A stretch of 64,000 nucleotides of DNA from Halorubrum vacuolatum (GTDB lineage Archaea > Halobacteriota > Halobacteria > Halobacteriales > Haloferacaceae), in contig NZ_FZNQ01000002.1 of NCBI RefSeq assembly GCF_900188065.1, positions 62,001 to 126,000 on the forward strand. The letters run 5' to 3'. Shown piece after piece: positions 7,370-15,939 of the stretch; the first letter of the stretch is position 1; every line of letters begins with the position of its first letter. The notes beneath the pieces were generated by a model. It was not told the origin of the DNA. It was given only the letters and a program-made list of their open reading frames with translations, and did no database searches. Made by a program: the position numbers and the translations under genes.

Positions 7370-9016
7370 TCAGGGCCGACGACCACGTCCAACGGCCGCC
7401 AGCGAGGCGACAGCCAGCGCGACCAGCGCGACCGTGACACCCAACCCCGGGGCGTCGTCCGCGGTATCGTTCGATGACGAATCCGTCTCCGTCGGCTCGG
7501 GCTCCGGCTGGACGGCCGACACCGCCGCATCCACCGTCTCGGGAGCATCAACGACGCCGTGGCCGTGGCGATCATCGGGTTCGGTCGCCCCGTTGGGGTG
7601 GACCGCGGTGTCGATCACCGCGGCCTGCAGGTCGTCGTCGGTGACCTCGCCGTCCGTCGCCGAGACTGCGAGCGCAGCGACCCCGGCGACGTGTGGGGCC
7701 GCCATGCTCGTCCCCTGCTGTTCGACGTAGCCGTCGGTCGTTCCGGCCTCGGCGCTGAGTACGCCGACCCCCGGTGCAGTCACGTCGGGGACGACGTAGT
7801 GGTCGGGCCACGCCGCGGGCGGGTCGCGGAACGCGGCCGTCTTGTTGATCGACTCGCCGGCCGAGAACGTCGCGACCGCCCGGTCGTCACGGACCGCCCC
7901 GACCGCGAGTGCGTCGTAGACGTTGGCGGGTGTAGAGGAGGTCTCGTGGCCCGAGTTCCCCGCGGCGGCGACGACGACCGCCCCGGCGGCACGGGCGTTT
8001 CGAACCGGCGCGATGAACCCGTTGAACGTACCGTCGGAGCCGAGGCTCATCTGCAGGACGTCCACGTCGTCATCGGCGGTCGCCCGCTGCATCGCGGCGA
8101 GCACGCTCGCGAAGGTGGCCGTCCCGTCCTCGCCGAAGGCGTCCATCCCGTACAGCGAGGCGTCGGGGGCGACCCCGATGTGCGTGCCCGAGGCGTCCCC
8201 GCCCGCGACGGTGCCGGCGACGTGTGTGCCGTGTCCGTCGGGGTCGCTCGCGTCGGCGACGCGGTCGCTCACGACGGTCCCGTTTTCGTCGAACTCCGCC
8301 CACGCGACGAGGTCGAGGTCCTGGTGGTTCGGGTCGACACCGGTGTCGATCACGGCGACGGTCGCACCAGCCCCCCGTGTGTCGAATCGATCCCATGCCT
8401 CCGGCGCGCCGATCAGTTCGAGCCCCGGGGTGTACTCGTCCGACGGGGTGGTGACCTCGTCGATCGGTTTACTCTGACCCGTCGGAGTCACGGTCGGCTG
8501 GGCGGCAGCGTGCGTCCGGATCTCGATGTTCTCATGCACCGCGGTGACGTTCTCCGTCGCGAGCAGCTCCTCGGTTCCGATCTCCTCGGCGTCGACGTGG
8601 ATGAGCAGGGCGTTCGCGAGCCAGAACTCCCGCTCGATCGTCACCTCGGGATGGTCCTCGGCGAACGACTCGAACGCGACCTGCTCGGTTTCGGCGTGTT
8701 CGCGAAGCTCCGTGAGCGCCTCGTCGCCCTCGGCGTCCGGTTCACCTATGGGCGTCAATCTGACGATCACCTCCGTCGTCCCCGTCTCGTTTTCAAGCGG
8801 ATCGGTCGTTTCCAGCGTGTCGGCAAACTCGATCGGCTCGTCGGTCGCGTTCAATTGTGCGGTCGTAAGACCCGGATCCGCGGCGGCCGCTCCCGAAAAC
8901 ACCACGAGCGGGATGAGCACACAGACAGCCACGAGGAGCGACAGACGCCCGGGTCGCCCGGGCCGACCGAGTCGTCCAAGCCGTCCGGACCGACCGAGCC
9001 GACCGCGCCTGTTCAT
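7370..9016 (-). CDS. Secreted subtilisin-like serine protease (S8, halolysin-like)
   Basis: A 548-residue precursor. An Arg/Gly-rich N-region built of RLGR-like repeats precedes a hydrophobic signal helix (~26-45). A propeptide follows to about residue 170 (I9-like inhibitor fold). The peptidase domain has all S8 residues: Asp224 in VIDTGVD, His262 in DGHGTHVAG, Asn354 in AAAGNSG and Ser437 in GTSMAAPHVAG. After a Thr/Asp-rich linker comes PGLG plus a hydrophobic helix and RGRR. This looks like a variant of the PGF-CTERM signal processed by archaeosortase A, so the enzyme is probably lipid-anchored at the cell surface. ATG 9016 has a minus-strand TATA-like ggtatttgc about 30 bases upstream. 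Confidence 0.93.
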   Translation of the reverse strand: MNRRGRLGRSGRLGRLGRPGRPGRLSLLVAVCVLIPLVVFSGAAAADPGLTTAQLNATDEPIEFADTLETTDPLENETGTTEVIVRLTPIGEPDAEGDEALTELREHAETEQVAFESFAEDHPEVTIEREFWLANALLIHVDAEEIGTEELLATENVTAVHENIEIRTHAAAQPTVTPTGQSKPIDEVTTPSDEYTPGLELIGAPEAWDRFDTRGAGATVAVIDTGVDPNHQDLDLVAWAEFDENGTVVSDRVADASDPDGHGTHVAGTVAGGDASGTHIGVAPDASLYGMDAFGEDGTATFASVLAAMQRATADDDVDVLQMSLGSDGTFNGFIAPVRNARAAGAVVVAAAGNSGHETSSTPANVYDALAVGAVRDDRAVATFSAGESINKTAAFRDPPAAWPDHYVVPDVTAPGVGVLSAEAGTTDGYVEQQGTSMAAPHVAGVAALAVSATDGEVTDDDLQAAVIDTAVHPNGATEPDDRHGHGVVDAPETVDAAVSAVQPEPEPTETDSSSNDTADDAPGLGVTVALVALAVASLAAVGRGRRP

Positions 9017-9121
9017 ACTAACCGAAGGCCGGGGCGTTGCAAATACCTTCGGCCTCGGTGCGCTTGGTGGGTTGTTGACCCTGGTGGCATGATGGCCTTG
9101 CTGGGCTTGGTGGACAACCCC

Positions 9122-9373
9122 TCACTCGACGGAAGCTTCGTGTTCGCGAACGGCCGCGACACGCTGTGCGGCGTCCGCGATCGAATCGAGCACGGCGAGC
9201 ACGCGGTAACAGAGATAGGCCCCAGCCGTCAGGACACCCGCAAATGCGAGCCCGATGAGTATCTGACTCATGATAACGAGCGAGTAGAGGAGGATGAAGG
9301 CGCTGCTTATTCCCGCGACGGCACCGACCGGCGTGCGAACGGCTTCCGAGGGGGAGAGCGGATCGTGGACCAT
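9122..9373 (-). CDS. Small two-TM membrane protein, 83 aa
   Basis: Residues ~16-33 and ~35-58 are hydrophobic helices separated by a short turn. The C-terminal ~25 residues form an amphipathic, Ala-rich helix (LDSIADAAQRVAAVREH). No named family is recognised. It lies between the subtilase and the aldehyde:ferredoxin oxidoreductase, all on the minus strand, 52 bases downstream of the latter, so it could be co-transcribed with it. The layout is that of a small membrane accessory protein, but nothing ties it to either neighbour. Confidence 0.7.
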   Translation of the reverse strand: MVHDPLSPSEAVRTPVGAVAGISSAFILLYSLVIMSQILIGLAFAGVLTAGAYLCYRVLAVLDSIADAAQRVAAVREHEASVE

Positions 9374-9425
9374 ACGCGACGCTTGCGGTGCAGTCCGATA
9401 AAAATTCGGTGTCGGGGTTGCGTCG

Positions 9426-11351
9426 CTAGTCGTCCGCCGGAGCGGCCGAGTCGCCCGCGGAGACGCCCGTTCCGGGGCCGATGTCGATGTCGAGCGCCTC
9501 GAGTTTCTCGTCCGGGACGACGCCGTCGACCCAGCCGCGGTGCTCGTAGTACTCGGCTTTCATCTCGTCGAGTTCGGCGAGTTCGCCCTCGCTCGCGCCC
9601 TGACCGGGGATCGCGTCCGGATGCCCCTCGACGAATCGTCCTGGGAGGGTGTCGTCCTCGCCGTCGAAGCCGGCGAGGTTGTTGAAGTAGCGTTCGAGGT
9701 TGTAGATCCGCTCGCCCATCTCGAAGAGCTCGTCCTCCGTGACGTCACGGCCGGTCATGCCGTTGTACTGGAGCACGTACTCCTCGATACCCTCCGCGAA
9801 GGCGTTGAACTTGCAGATGTCGAAGGAGTCCGAGATGGCGTGGAGGTCCTGGAAGATCGCGGTGAGTTCACCCTTGCCCTCCCACTCGTACGGATCGACC
9901 TTCTCCGGGATGCCGAGGATCTCGGCGGCAGGGGTGTACCCGCGCAGGTGGCAGGCGCCGCGGTTCGAGGTCGCGAAGGCGATCGCCATCCCCTTCATAC
10001 AGCGGGGGTCGTAGGCGGCGATCGTCTGGCCCTTCACCGAGAGCTTGTTGTCGTGGGCGTCCTCCGCGTCGGCGATGCGCTCTGCGCCCTCCGCGAGGAG
10101 GTCCGCGAGGTCGTTCTCGCGGTGGGCGATCTCGTCGATCATGTCGATCATGCGCTCGGCGTCGCCCCAGTCGATCCCCTCCTCGAGTTTTCCCTCCTCG
10201 GACATCTCCATCGCCATCGCCAACATGTTGCCGACCTCGATGGTGTCGATGCCGGTGTCGTTACACCGCTCCAACATGAGCGCGATCTCGTCGCGCTTTG
10301 TGTGCCCGGCGTTCGGGCCGAGCGCCCACGCCGACTCGTACTCGTAGGACTCCGTCCGGACGTTCATGTCCTGGCCTTTGTGGTGCATCTGCACCTCGAC
10401 CTCCTTCTTACAGGCGACCGGGCAGGAGTGACAGGTCGGCTCGTCAACGAGGATGTTCTCACGGACGTTCTCGCCGGAGACCCGCTCCGCGTCGATGTCG
10501 ATCCCCTCGCCGCCGTTGTACGCCTCCGTGGAGGTGAACTTCCCGTTCTTCGTCGGGAGGCCGTCCATCTCCTCGGTGACGTTCATCAAGACGTTCGTTC
10601 CGTACACCGAGAGGCCGCCCTCGTTGGGGCCGGTCACCTCGGACTCGCGGATGACCTCCATCGCCTGCTGGTAGCCCTCCTGAAACAGCTCCGGTTTCGC
10701 GGGCTTCGGCATCCGCGTGCCGGCCTCGACGACGACCGCTTTCACGTTCTTCGAGCCCATCACGCAGCCGGTCCCACCCCGGCCCGAGGCACGGTCGTCC
10801 TCGTTCATCACGCAGGCATAGCGTACGCCGTTTTCGCCGGCCGGACCGATGGCCATCACCGAGAGGTTGCGGCCGACGGTGGCGTCGAACTCCTCGTCGA
10901 TGGTGTCGATCGTTTCGTGGACACCCATGCCCCACAGATGGGAGGCGTCACGGATCTCCACGTCCCCGTCTTTCACGTACAGGTAGACCGGATCGTCGCT
11001 CGCGCCGTCCATGAGGATGCCGTCGAGACCCGCCCATTTCAGGCGCGCCCCGGACCACCCACCGTGGTGGGAGTCGGTTACGGTTCCGGTCAGCGGCGAT
11101 TTCGTCACGAGCGCGATCCGGCCGCTCATCACGGTCTGGGTTCCCGTGAGCGGTCCCGTCATAAACGCAAGCCGGTTCTCCGGGCTTAGGGGTTCGACGT
11201 CGGGCCCCGCCTCGAAGACGTATTTGACGCCCAGTCCCCGGGCCCCGATGTACTTCTTTGCGTCCTCGTCGTCGATGCCCTGATAGTTCACCTCACCCTC
11301 AGTGAGGTCGACCTGTGCCACGCGGTCTCGATATCCACCTAAGTCGGTCAT
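9426..11351 (-). CDS. aor: Aldehyde:ferredoxin oxidoreductase (tungsten/molybdenum pterin enzyme)
   Basis: A 641-residue cytoplasmic enzyme that oxidises aldehydes to carboxylates and reduces ferredoxin. The N-terminal AOR domain (to about 210) contains GARGLG, SGRIALVTKSPLTGT and SGRGGTGCVMGSKN, the pterin-binding blocks. The 4Fe-4S ligands are Cys307, Cys310 and Cys314 (CHSCPVAC) and Cys513 (DICKF), matching the CX2CX3C...C layout of characterised enzymes. Its length is normal for the family. The minus-strand TATA-like aatataataa at about 11365-11375 lies ~20-25 bases before ATG 11351. The substrate range is unknown. Genes linked to pterin cofactors occur at 14.5-15.6 kb (MobA) and 59.2-59.9 kb. 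Confidence 0.95.
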   Translation of the reverse strand: MTDLGGYRDRVAQVDLTEGEVNYQGIDDEDAKKYIGARGLGVKYVFEAGPDVEPLSPENRLAFMTGPLTGTQTVMSGRIALVTKSPLTGTVTDSHHGGWSGARLKWAGLDGILMDGASDDPVYLYVKDGDVEIRDASHLWGMGVHETIDTIDEEFDATVGRNLSVMAIGPAGENGVRYACVMNEDDRASGRGGTGCVMGSKNVKAVVVEAGTRMPKPAKPELFQEGYQQAMEVIRESEVTGPNEGGLSVYGTNVLMNVTEEMDGLPTKNGKFTSTEAYNGGEGIDIDAERVSGENVRENILVDEPTCHSCPVACKKEVEVQMHHKGQDMNVRTESYEYESAWALGPNAGHTKRDEIALMLERCNDTGIDTIEVGNMLAMAMEMSEEGKLEEGIDWGDAERMIDMIDEIAHRENDLADLLAEGAERIADAEDAHDNKLSVKGQTIAAYDPRCMKGMAIAFATSNRGACHLRGYTPAAEILGIPEKVDPYEWEGKGELTAIFQDLHAISDSFDICKFNAFAEGIEEYVLQYNGMTGRDVTEDELFEMGERIYNLERYFNNLAGFDGEDDTLPGRFVEGHPDAIPGQGASEGELAELDEMKAEYYEHRGWVDGVVPDEKLEALDIDIGPGTGVSAGDSAAPADD

Positions 11352-11485
11352 GTAATGTACGATTATTATATTAGTGCCACAGCGTGTTAGCTGTTGACCC
11401 CCTTGAGTAAGTGATAATGGTTACACAGGCGGTCGAGACCCACGGATCCGAACCACCTAAACATTCATCCGCCCGAAACGGATGC

Positions 11486-11953
11486 ATGGAAGATTCGGCC
11501 GCTGAGACCCGCTCCGAGGCAGGGACCAGCGAGGACGCTGCCACCCGAGGCAACGGCCGCATCCGTCCGATCGTCGGCTTCGCGCTACTCGTGTTGATCG
11601 CGTCGATCGTGCCGATACCTGGCTCCGCGGGCGGCGGCCCAGGGCTTCCGTTCGGCGTCGGCCTCACCGACCCGTTTCACCTCCTCGGGTATGCCGTGCT
11701 CGCGTGGCTGCTCGTCGGGGTAACCGGGGTCAACCTGAGTGGGTTGGCGATCGCGGTCCTCCTTGCGACCGGATACGGGTTCGGGATCGAACTCGTGCAG
11801 GGGATCATCCCGTGGCGGACGTTCGCCTGGAGCGACGTTCTCCTCAACGCGATGGGCGCGGCGATGGGTGCCGGAACACGTCGCCTCCGGGGTCGCCCGG
11901 GATGGGTGACGGACGGACGGGTGAAGAGTGACGGACGGACGGGTGAAGAGTGA
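11486..11953 (+). CDS. VanZ-like membrane protein
   Basis: A 155-residue protein with four hydrophobic helices and the VanZ-like blocks DPFHLLGYAVLAWLL and GIELVQ followed by WSDVLLNAMGAAMG. VanZ proteins are small membrane proteins. One confers low-level teicoplanin resistance in bacteria, but the role of the archaeal ones is unknown. The ORF is open from 11411, but cctaaaca at about 11456-11463 places a leaderless start at ATG 11486. The last ~15 codons (VTDGRVKSDGRTGEE) are made from a 22-bp tandem repeat. Because 22 is not a multiple of 3, that array sets the C-terminus. Confidence 0.8.
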   Translation: MEDSAAETRSEAGTSEDAATRGNGRIRPIVGFALLVLIASIVPIPGSAGGGPGLPFGVGLTDPFHLLGYAVLAWLLVGVTGVNLSGLAIAVLLATGYGFGIELVQGIIPWRTFAWSDVLLNAMGAAMGAGTRRLRGRPGWVTDGRVKSDGRTGEE

Positions 11954-11966
11954 CGGACGGGTCGGT
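11907..11966. repeat. 22-bp tandem repeat at the 3' end of the VanZ-like gene
   Basis: The unit tgacggacggacgggtgaag plus ag occurs at 11907-11928 and 11929-11950, with a third partial copy from 11951. The VanZ-like stop codon lies at the junction of the second and third copies. A change in copy number would shift the frame and alter the protein tail. Confidence 0.9.
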
Positions 11967-12027
11967 GTTGCCGGCGAAACACGGGATGGACGACGGGGTT
12001 TTAACCACGCCTTCCATATCGTGTTAC

Positions 12028-12150
12028 ATGATGACATACTGCGGCGAACGCGGGCGGGGAACCACCCGTTTTTCGGGTGAAACCCCCATGAGCAACAGGC
12101 TTATGGCCGCCCCACATCCACCTATCGATACCCCCCGCGAGGAATCATGA
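12028..12150 (+). CDS. Putative 40-residue upstream ORF coupled to cdc48
   Basis: The TATA box ttttaa at 11999-12004 is 26-29 bases before ATG 12028, the spacing of a leaderless start. From there a 40-codon frame ([15 protein letters not shown]...) runs to a TGA at 12148-12150 that overlaps the cdc48 ATG at 12147 as ATGA. A hairpin ACCCG-ttttt-CGGGT (12064-12078) lies inside it. The peptide matches no family I know. It may be a translated leader that delivers ribosomes to cdc48, or the frame may be fortuitous; a second TATA-like cttatgg at about 12099-12105 could serve cdc48 directly. Confidence 0.4.
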   Translation: MMTYCGERGRGTTRFSGETPMSNRLMAAPHPPIDTPREES

Positions 12151-14372
12151 ACGAAGTCCAACTCGAAGTGGCGAAGGCGTACCCGAACGACTCGGGACGG
12201 GGAATCGCACGGCTCGACCCCGACACGTTGTTACATCTCAAGCTGTCCCCCGGCGACATCATCGAGATCGAGGGAACGGAGACGACCGCGGCGAAGGTGT
12301 GGCGTGCGGACCGGCAGGACTGGAACACCGACACCGTTCGGGTCGACGGGTTCACCCGGCAGAACGCCGACGTCGGCATCGGTGAGCGGGTCACGATCCG
12401 CAAAGCCGAGGCCGAAAAGGCCGACAAGCTCGTGTTAGCCCCGCCCGAGGAGGCGTCGGTCCAGTTCGGCTCGGACGCCGCCGGCATGGTGAAACGCCAG
12501 ATCCTCAAGCGGCCGGTCGTCGAACGCGACATCGTCCCCGTGATGAGCTCGACGAACCATCCCTTCATGCGCTCGCCCGGACAGGCGATCCCGCTCATCG
12601 CCATCGAGACGGAGCCCGAGGGCGTCTGTCTCGTCACCGAGGATACGGACGTCGAACTCCGCGAGGAGCCGATCTCCGGGTTCGAAAAGACGGGAAGCGG
12701 GATCACCTACGAGGACATCGGCGGGCTCCAATCGGAGATCCAGCGCGTCCGCGAGATGGTCGAGCTGCCGATGAAACACCCGCAGATCTTCTCGAAGCTC
12801 GGGATCGAGCCCCCACAGGGCGTGCTCCTGCACGGCCCGCCGGGCACCGGGAAGACCCTGCTCGCAAAGGCCGTGGCCAACGAGACCTCCGCGTCGTTCT
12901 TCTCCATCGCCGGCCCCGAGATCATCTCGAAGTACTACGGCGAGTCCGAACAGCAACTCCGGGAGATCTTCGAGGACGCCAAGGAGGAGTCCCCGTCGAT
13001 CATCTTCATCGACGAACTCGACTCCATCGCGCCGAAACGCGAGGACGTGACTGGCGAGGTCGAACGTCGCGTCGTCGCCCAGCTGTTGACGATGATGGAC
13101 GGCTTGGAGACCCGCGGGCAAGTGATCGTCATCGCCGCGACGAACCGCGTCGACAGCGTCGACCCCGCGCTTCGCCGTCCCGGACGGTTCGACCGCGAGA
13201 TCGAGATCGGCGTCCCCGACGAGATCGGCCGCAAGGAGGTGCTCCAGATCCACACCCGCGGGATGCCGCTTTCCGACGACGTCTCGCTCGATCACCTCGC
13301 CGATGAGACACACGGATTCGTCGGTGCCGACATCGAGAGCCTCACCAAGGAGGCCGCGATGAAGGCGCTGCGACGGTACCTCCCGGAGATCGACCTTGAC
13401 GAGGAGGACATCCCGCCGAGCCTCATCGACCGGATGATCGTCAAACGGGAGGACTTCCGCGGCGCGCTCGGCGAGGTCGAACCGAGCGCGATGCGCGAGG
13501 TGCTCGTCGAACTGCCGAAGATATCCTGGGACGACGTCGGCGGGCTGGTCGACGCGAAACAGCAGGTGAAAGAGTCCGTCGAGTGGCCGCTCTCCTCGCC
13601 CGAGCGGTTCGACCGGATGGGCGTCGATGCCCCGAAGGGGGTGTTGCTGTACGGTCCGCCGGGCACGGGTAAAACGCTCATGGCGAAGGCGGTCGCCAAC
13701 GAGACGAACGCGAACTTCATCTCCGTCCGCGGCCCGCAGCTGCTCTCGAAGTGGGTCGGCGAGTCGGAGAAGGCGATCCGACAGACGTTCCGGAAGGCCC
13801 GACAAGTGAACCCGACGATCATCTTCTTCGACGAGCTCGATAGCCTCGCACCCTCCCGCGGCCAGGAGGTGGGCAACAACGTCTCCGAGCGCGTCGTCAA
13901 CCAGCTACTCACCGAGCTCGATGGGTTAGAGGAGATGGGCGACGTGATGGTGATCGGCGCGACGAACCGCCCGGACATGATCGACCCCGCGCTCCTGCGC
14001 TCGGGTCGGTTCGACCGGCTCGTGATGATCGGCGAGCCCGATCAGGAGGGTCGCGAACGCATCCTCGAGATCCACACCCGCGACACCCCGTTGGCCCCCG
14101 ACGTCAGCCTCCGGGAGGTCGCCGAGATCACCGACGGCTACGTCGGCTCCGATCTGGAGGGGATCGCCCGTGAGGCCGCCATCGAAGCGCTCCGCGACGA
14201 CGAGACGGCGACGGAGGTGGAGATGAAACACTTCCGCCGGGCGATGGAGTCGGTCCGGCCCACGATCACCGACGACCTCATGTCCTACTACGAGGAGGTC
14301 GAACAGGAGTTCAAAGGCGGCGCGAGGGACACGCTTCGTGATACCGGCTCCGGTCGGATCGGGTTCCAGTAG
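12147..14372 (+). CDS. cdc48: Cdc48/VCP-type AAA ATPase
   Basis: A 741-residue hexameric unfoldase of the Cdc48/p97/VAT family, which extracts and unfolds proteins in the cytoplasm, often ahead of the proteasome. The N-domain (double-psi barrel, ~1-180) is followed by D1 with Walker A GPPGTGKT at 230-237 and Walker B FIDELDS, and D2 with Walker A at 503-510 and Walker B FFDELDS. Both rings have the second-region-of-homology arginines ([18 protein letters not shown]). Length and order are normal. The start is fixed by overlap with the upstream 40-codon frame and by the family N-terminus [15 protein letters not shown]. Confidence 0.97.
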   Translation: MNEVQLEVAKAYPNDSGRGIARLDPDTLLHLKLSPGDIIEIEGTETTAAKVWRADRQDWNTDTVRVDGFTRQNADVGIGERVTIRKAEAEKADKLVLAPPEEASVQFGSDAAGMVKRQILKRPVVERDIVPVMSSTNHPFMRSPGQAIPLIAIETEPEGVCLVTEDTDVELREEPISGFEKTGSGITYEDIGGLQSEIQRVREMVELPMKHPQIFSKLGIEPPQGVLLHGPPGTGKTLLAKAVANETSASFFSIAGPEIISKYYGESEQQLREIFEDAKEESPSIIFIDELDSIAPKREDVTGEVERRVVAQLLTMMDGLETRGQVIVIAATNRVDSVDPALRRPGRFDREIEIGVPDEIGRKEVLQIHTRGMPLSDDVSLDHLADETHGFVGADIESLTKEAAMKALRRYLPEIDLDEEDIPPSLIDRMIVKREDFRGALGEVEPSAMREVLVELPKISWDDVGGLVDAKQQVKESVEWPLSSPERFDRMGVDAPKGVLLYGPPGTGKTLMAKAVANETNANFISVRGPQLLSKWVGESEKAIRQTFRKARQVNPTIIFFDELDSLAPSRGQEVGNNVSERVVNQLLTELDGLEEMGDVMVIGATNRPDMIDPALLRSGRFDRLVMIGEPDQEGRERILEIHTRDTPLAPDVSLREVAEITDGYVGSDLEGIAREAAIEALRDDETATEVEMKHFRRAMESVRPTITDDLMSYYEEVEQEFKGGARDTLRDTGSGRIGFQ

Positions 14373-14470
14373 CGGATCGGCACGGTTCCGATGGCGGACC
14401 GGCGCGGGTTCCAAGCGAATCGCCGCGATTTTCAAGCGAATCGCCGCGGTTCCAAGACGGATCGGCGTGG
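14373..14470. repeat. Degenerate ~21-23-bp tandem array after cdc48
   Basis: About 4.5 diverged copies of a unit like aatcgccgcggttccaagac follow the cdc48 stop directly. The two best copies (around 14419-14460) differ at only two or three positions. The array fills most of the convergent gap before mobA. No reading frame or clear terminator hairpin is seen. Confidence 0.75.
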
Positions 14471-14543
14471 CCCCAGCAGGGCGGCAGAGACGTTTTTCGA
14501 CGGCCGTTTTCGGTGAAACATCCGACCGACAGTGACGTGTCGG

Positions 14544-15167
14544 TCATCCCACGGCGGGTTCGGATCGGGCGGTCGGGAGGTCGTCAGGCTCGTCGACGTC
14601 GACGAGCGATCGACGGAGTGACTTCCCAGCGTGTGTCGCCGGGACGGTCACGAGCGGCGAGAGCCGCTCGATCACCCCTCGTAGGCTCGTCCGTTCACAG
14701 GCGTCGGCGACCGCCCGTTCGAGGGCATCGGTCCGATAGACTCCATGGAGCGGCTCGGGCCGACCGTCGCGAACCGGGACGACACCGTCCGGTTGCAGCC
14801 GCTCACACCGGGTACACAGCGACCGGATCGCTCGCTTCGAGAGCCACGGCATGTCGCCACCGCAGACGAACGTCCAGGGCGTGTCGACGTGTGGAATGGC
14901 CGCGGCGATCCCGGCCACGGGGCCGGCGTACTCCGGGTGATCGTGAACGAAACGAGCCTCCACATCCCGAAGCGCGCCGACGAGTCGCGCTTCGTGTGTC
15001 CCGTCGTGGGTCGCAAGCAGCGGGTCGGAGCCGACGGCCTCCGCGGCCGCCGTCGCGACGTGGTCGATGAGGGGGCGTCCCGCATGTCGCGCGACGAGCT
15101 TGTCCGCCGTGCCGAACCGCCGGGAGCTTCCCCCGGCGACGACGACGGGGGTCACCTCGATCCCCAT
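14544..15167 (-). CDS. mobA: Molybdenum cofactor guanylyltransferase-like protein (MobA)
   Basis: A 207-residue nucleotidyltransferase. It starts with the family P-loop-like VVVAGGSSRRFGTADKL, has the CGGDMPWL metal/nucleotide motif (~102-109) and ends with the DVDEPDDL block typical of MobA. The family attaches GMP to molybdopterin to make the bis-MGD-type cofactor. The longer open frame upstream is out of context; the real start is ATG 15167, which shares one base with the TGA of the upstream gene (TGATG), so the two are translationally coupled. The substrate could also be another nucleotide, as MobA relatives vary (for example CoxL/MocA types). Confidence 0.85.
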   Translation of the reverse strand: MGIEVTPVVVAGGSSRRFGTADKLVARHAGRPLIDHVATAAAEAVGSDPLLATHDGTHEARLVGALRDVEARFVHDHPEYAGPVAGIAAAIPHVDTPWTFVCGGDMPWLSKRAIRSLCTRCERLQPDGVVPVRDGRPEPLHGVYRTDALERAVADACERTSLRGVIERLSPLVTVPATHAGKSLRRSLVDVDEPDDLPTARSEPAVG

Positions 15168-15646
15168 CAGCCAAGCACCCCCGGTGTATCCGCCGGATCG
15201 TGACCGACCGCGTCCGGGTCGTCGATCCATTCCGGATCCGTGTCGGATCCGGGTGGGAACGCCACCGGCTCTAGCCGGACGAGATTCTGGACGGTCCGTG
15301 GACCCGGGATCGACTCCCCGATGAGACGCGGGAGTCCGTCGGAGGCCTCGTCGAGCCGTTCGGTCGCGACGATCGCCGTGAGCGCGTCGGGGATCGCCAC
15401 CGGCGCCCGATAGCCGTCCGCCGAGACGGCACGGAGATGGGTCGTCTCGGGCGGTGCGTCGGCGAGCAGATCGGCGACAGGAACCCCGCGCCACTCCCCG
15501 GAACGCCGTCCGCCCGATGCACACCGATACGTACACGCGAGCGTGACGATCCCGTGTCGTTCGGCCGCGTCGTTCAACGATCGATAAAACGCTGCGGCGG
15601 CACGAGCCTCCGGGCCGGCCCGACGGACGAGACGGGATTCGCTCAT
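15167..15646 (-). CDS. Stand-alone sulfite-oxidase-fold (molybdopterin-binding) small protein
   Basis: A 159-residue protein resembling the core of the oxidoreductase molybdopterin-binding domain: GEWRGVPVADLLADA, then HLRAVSADGYRAPVAIPDAL and a RLIGESIPGPRTVQNLVRLE end. It is shorter than a full sulfite-oxidase domain and has no signal peptide. One Cys occurs near residue 38 (LACTYRCASG), but I cannot assign it as the metal ligand. It overlaps mobA by one base, so the pair probably works together in molybdenum-cofactor handling. Whether it is catalytic or a cofactor carrier is open. The ATG at 15646 overlaps the stop of a small upstream frame. Confidence 0.6.
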   Translation of the reverse strand: MSESRLVRRAGPEARAAAAFYRSLNDAAERHGIVTLACTYRCASGGRRSGEWRGVPVADLLADAPPETTHLRAVSADGYRAPVAIPDALTAIVATERLDEASDGLPRLIGESIPGPRTVQNLVRLEPVAFPPGSDTDPEWIDDPDAVGHDPADTPGVLG

Positions 15647-15831
15647 TCGGACACCCCCGGTTCATCGACCGCCCTTTCCCGGCCAGGGATCCCACTGTCG
15701 TCGAGCGTCTTCCCGGCTGAGGCCCTCACCGCCACGTCTGCACGGACGGCGGTCGGTCGTCGCCCGGAATACGGCCGTTCGCGGGGGACGCCAGCCATCC
15801 ACGGGCGACTCGAAGTGTGCTCACGCGTCAT
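15643..15831 (-). CDS. Possible 62-residue leader ORF of the Mo-linked pair
   Basis: A minus-strand TATA box attataaaaa at about 15886-15895 implies a transcript start near 15862. The first ATG after it, 15831, opens a 62-codon frame (MTREHTSSRP...) whose TGA overlaps the next gene's ATG as ATGA. The product is Arg-rich and lacks the usual acidic bias, and no family is recognised. It may be a real small protein, a translated leader, or chance. If it is not translated, the operon has a leader of about 215 bases. Confidence 0.3.
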   Translation of the reverse strand: MTREHTSSRPWMAGVPRERPYSGRRPTAVRADVAVRASAGKTLDDSGIPGRERAVDEPGVSE

Positions 15832-15939
15832 TATCCTGACCGACGTACCCAGAAACCCTCTCAATACCCCTTCATGCGTTTCGGTTTTTATAATCCCCGG
15901 GCGGAACACCGGTCCTGCCTCCGAGTGGACACGGGCGAC

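Noticed and set aside
7559-9685. 708-codon plus-strand frame
   Set aside because: It is antisense to the subtilase, Arg/Gly-rich, and runs through the intergenic region; the minus frame has a complete catalytic triad. It is a shadow of GC-rich coding DNA.
9540-11189. 549-codon plus-strand frame
   Set aside because: Antisense to the aldehyde:ferredoxin oxidoreductase; composition is that of a reverse-strand shadow and no motif is present.
12435-13805. 456-codon minus-strand frame
   Set aside because: Antisense shadow of cdc48, which has both Walker sets intact.
15168-15695. 383-codon version of MobA
   Set aside because: The extra N-terminal part is a shadow of the sulfite-oxidase-fold gene, and the family P-loop begins right after ATG 15167.
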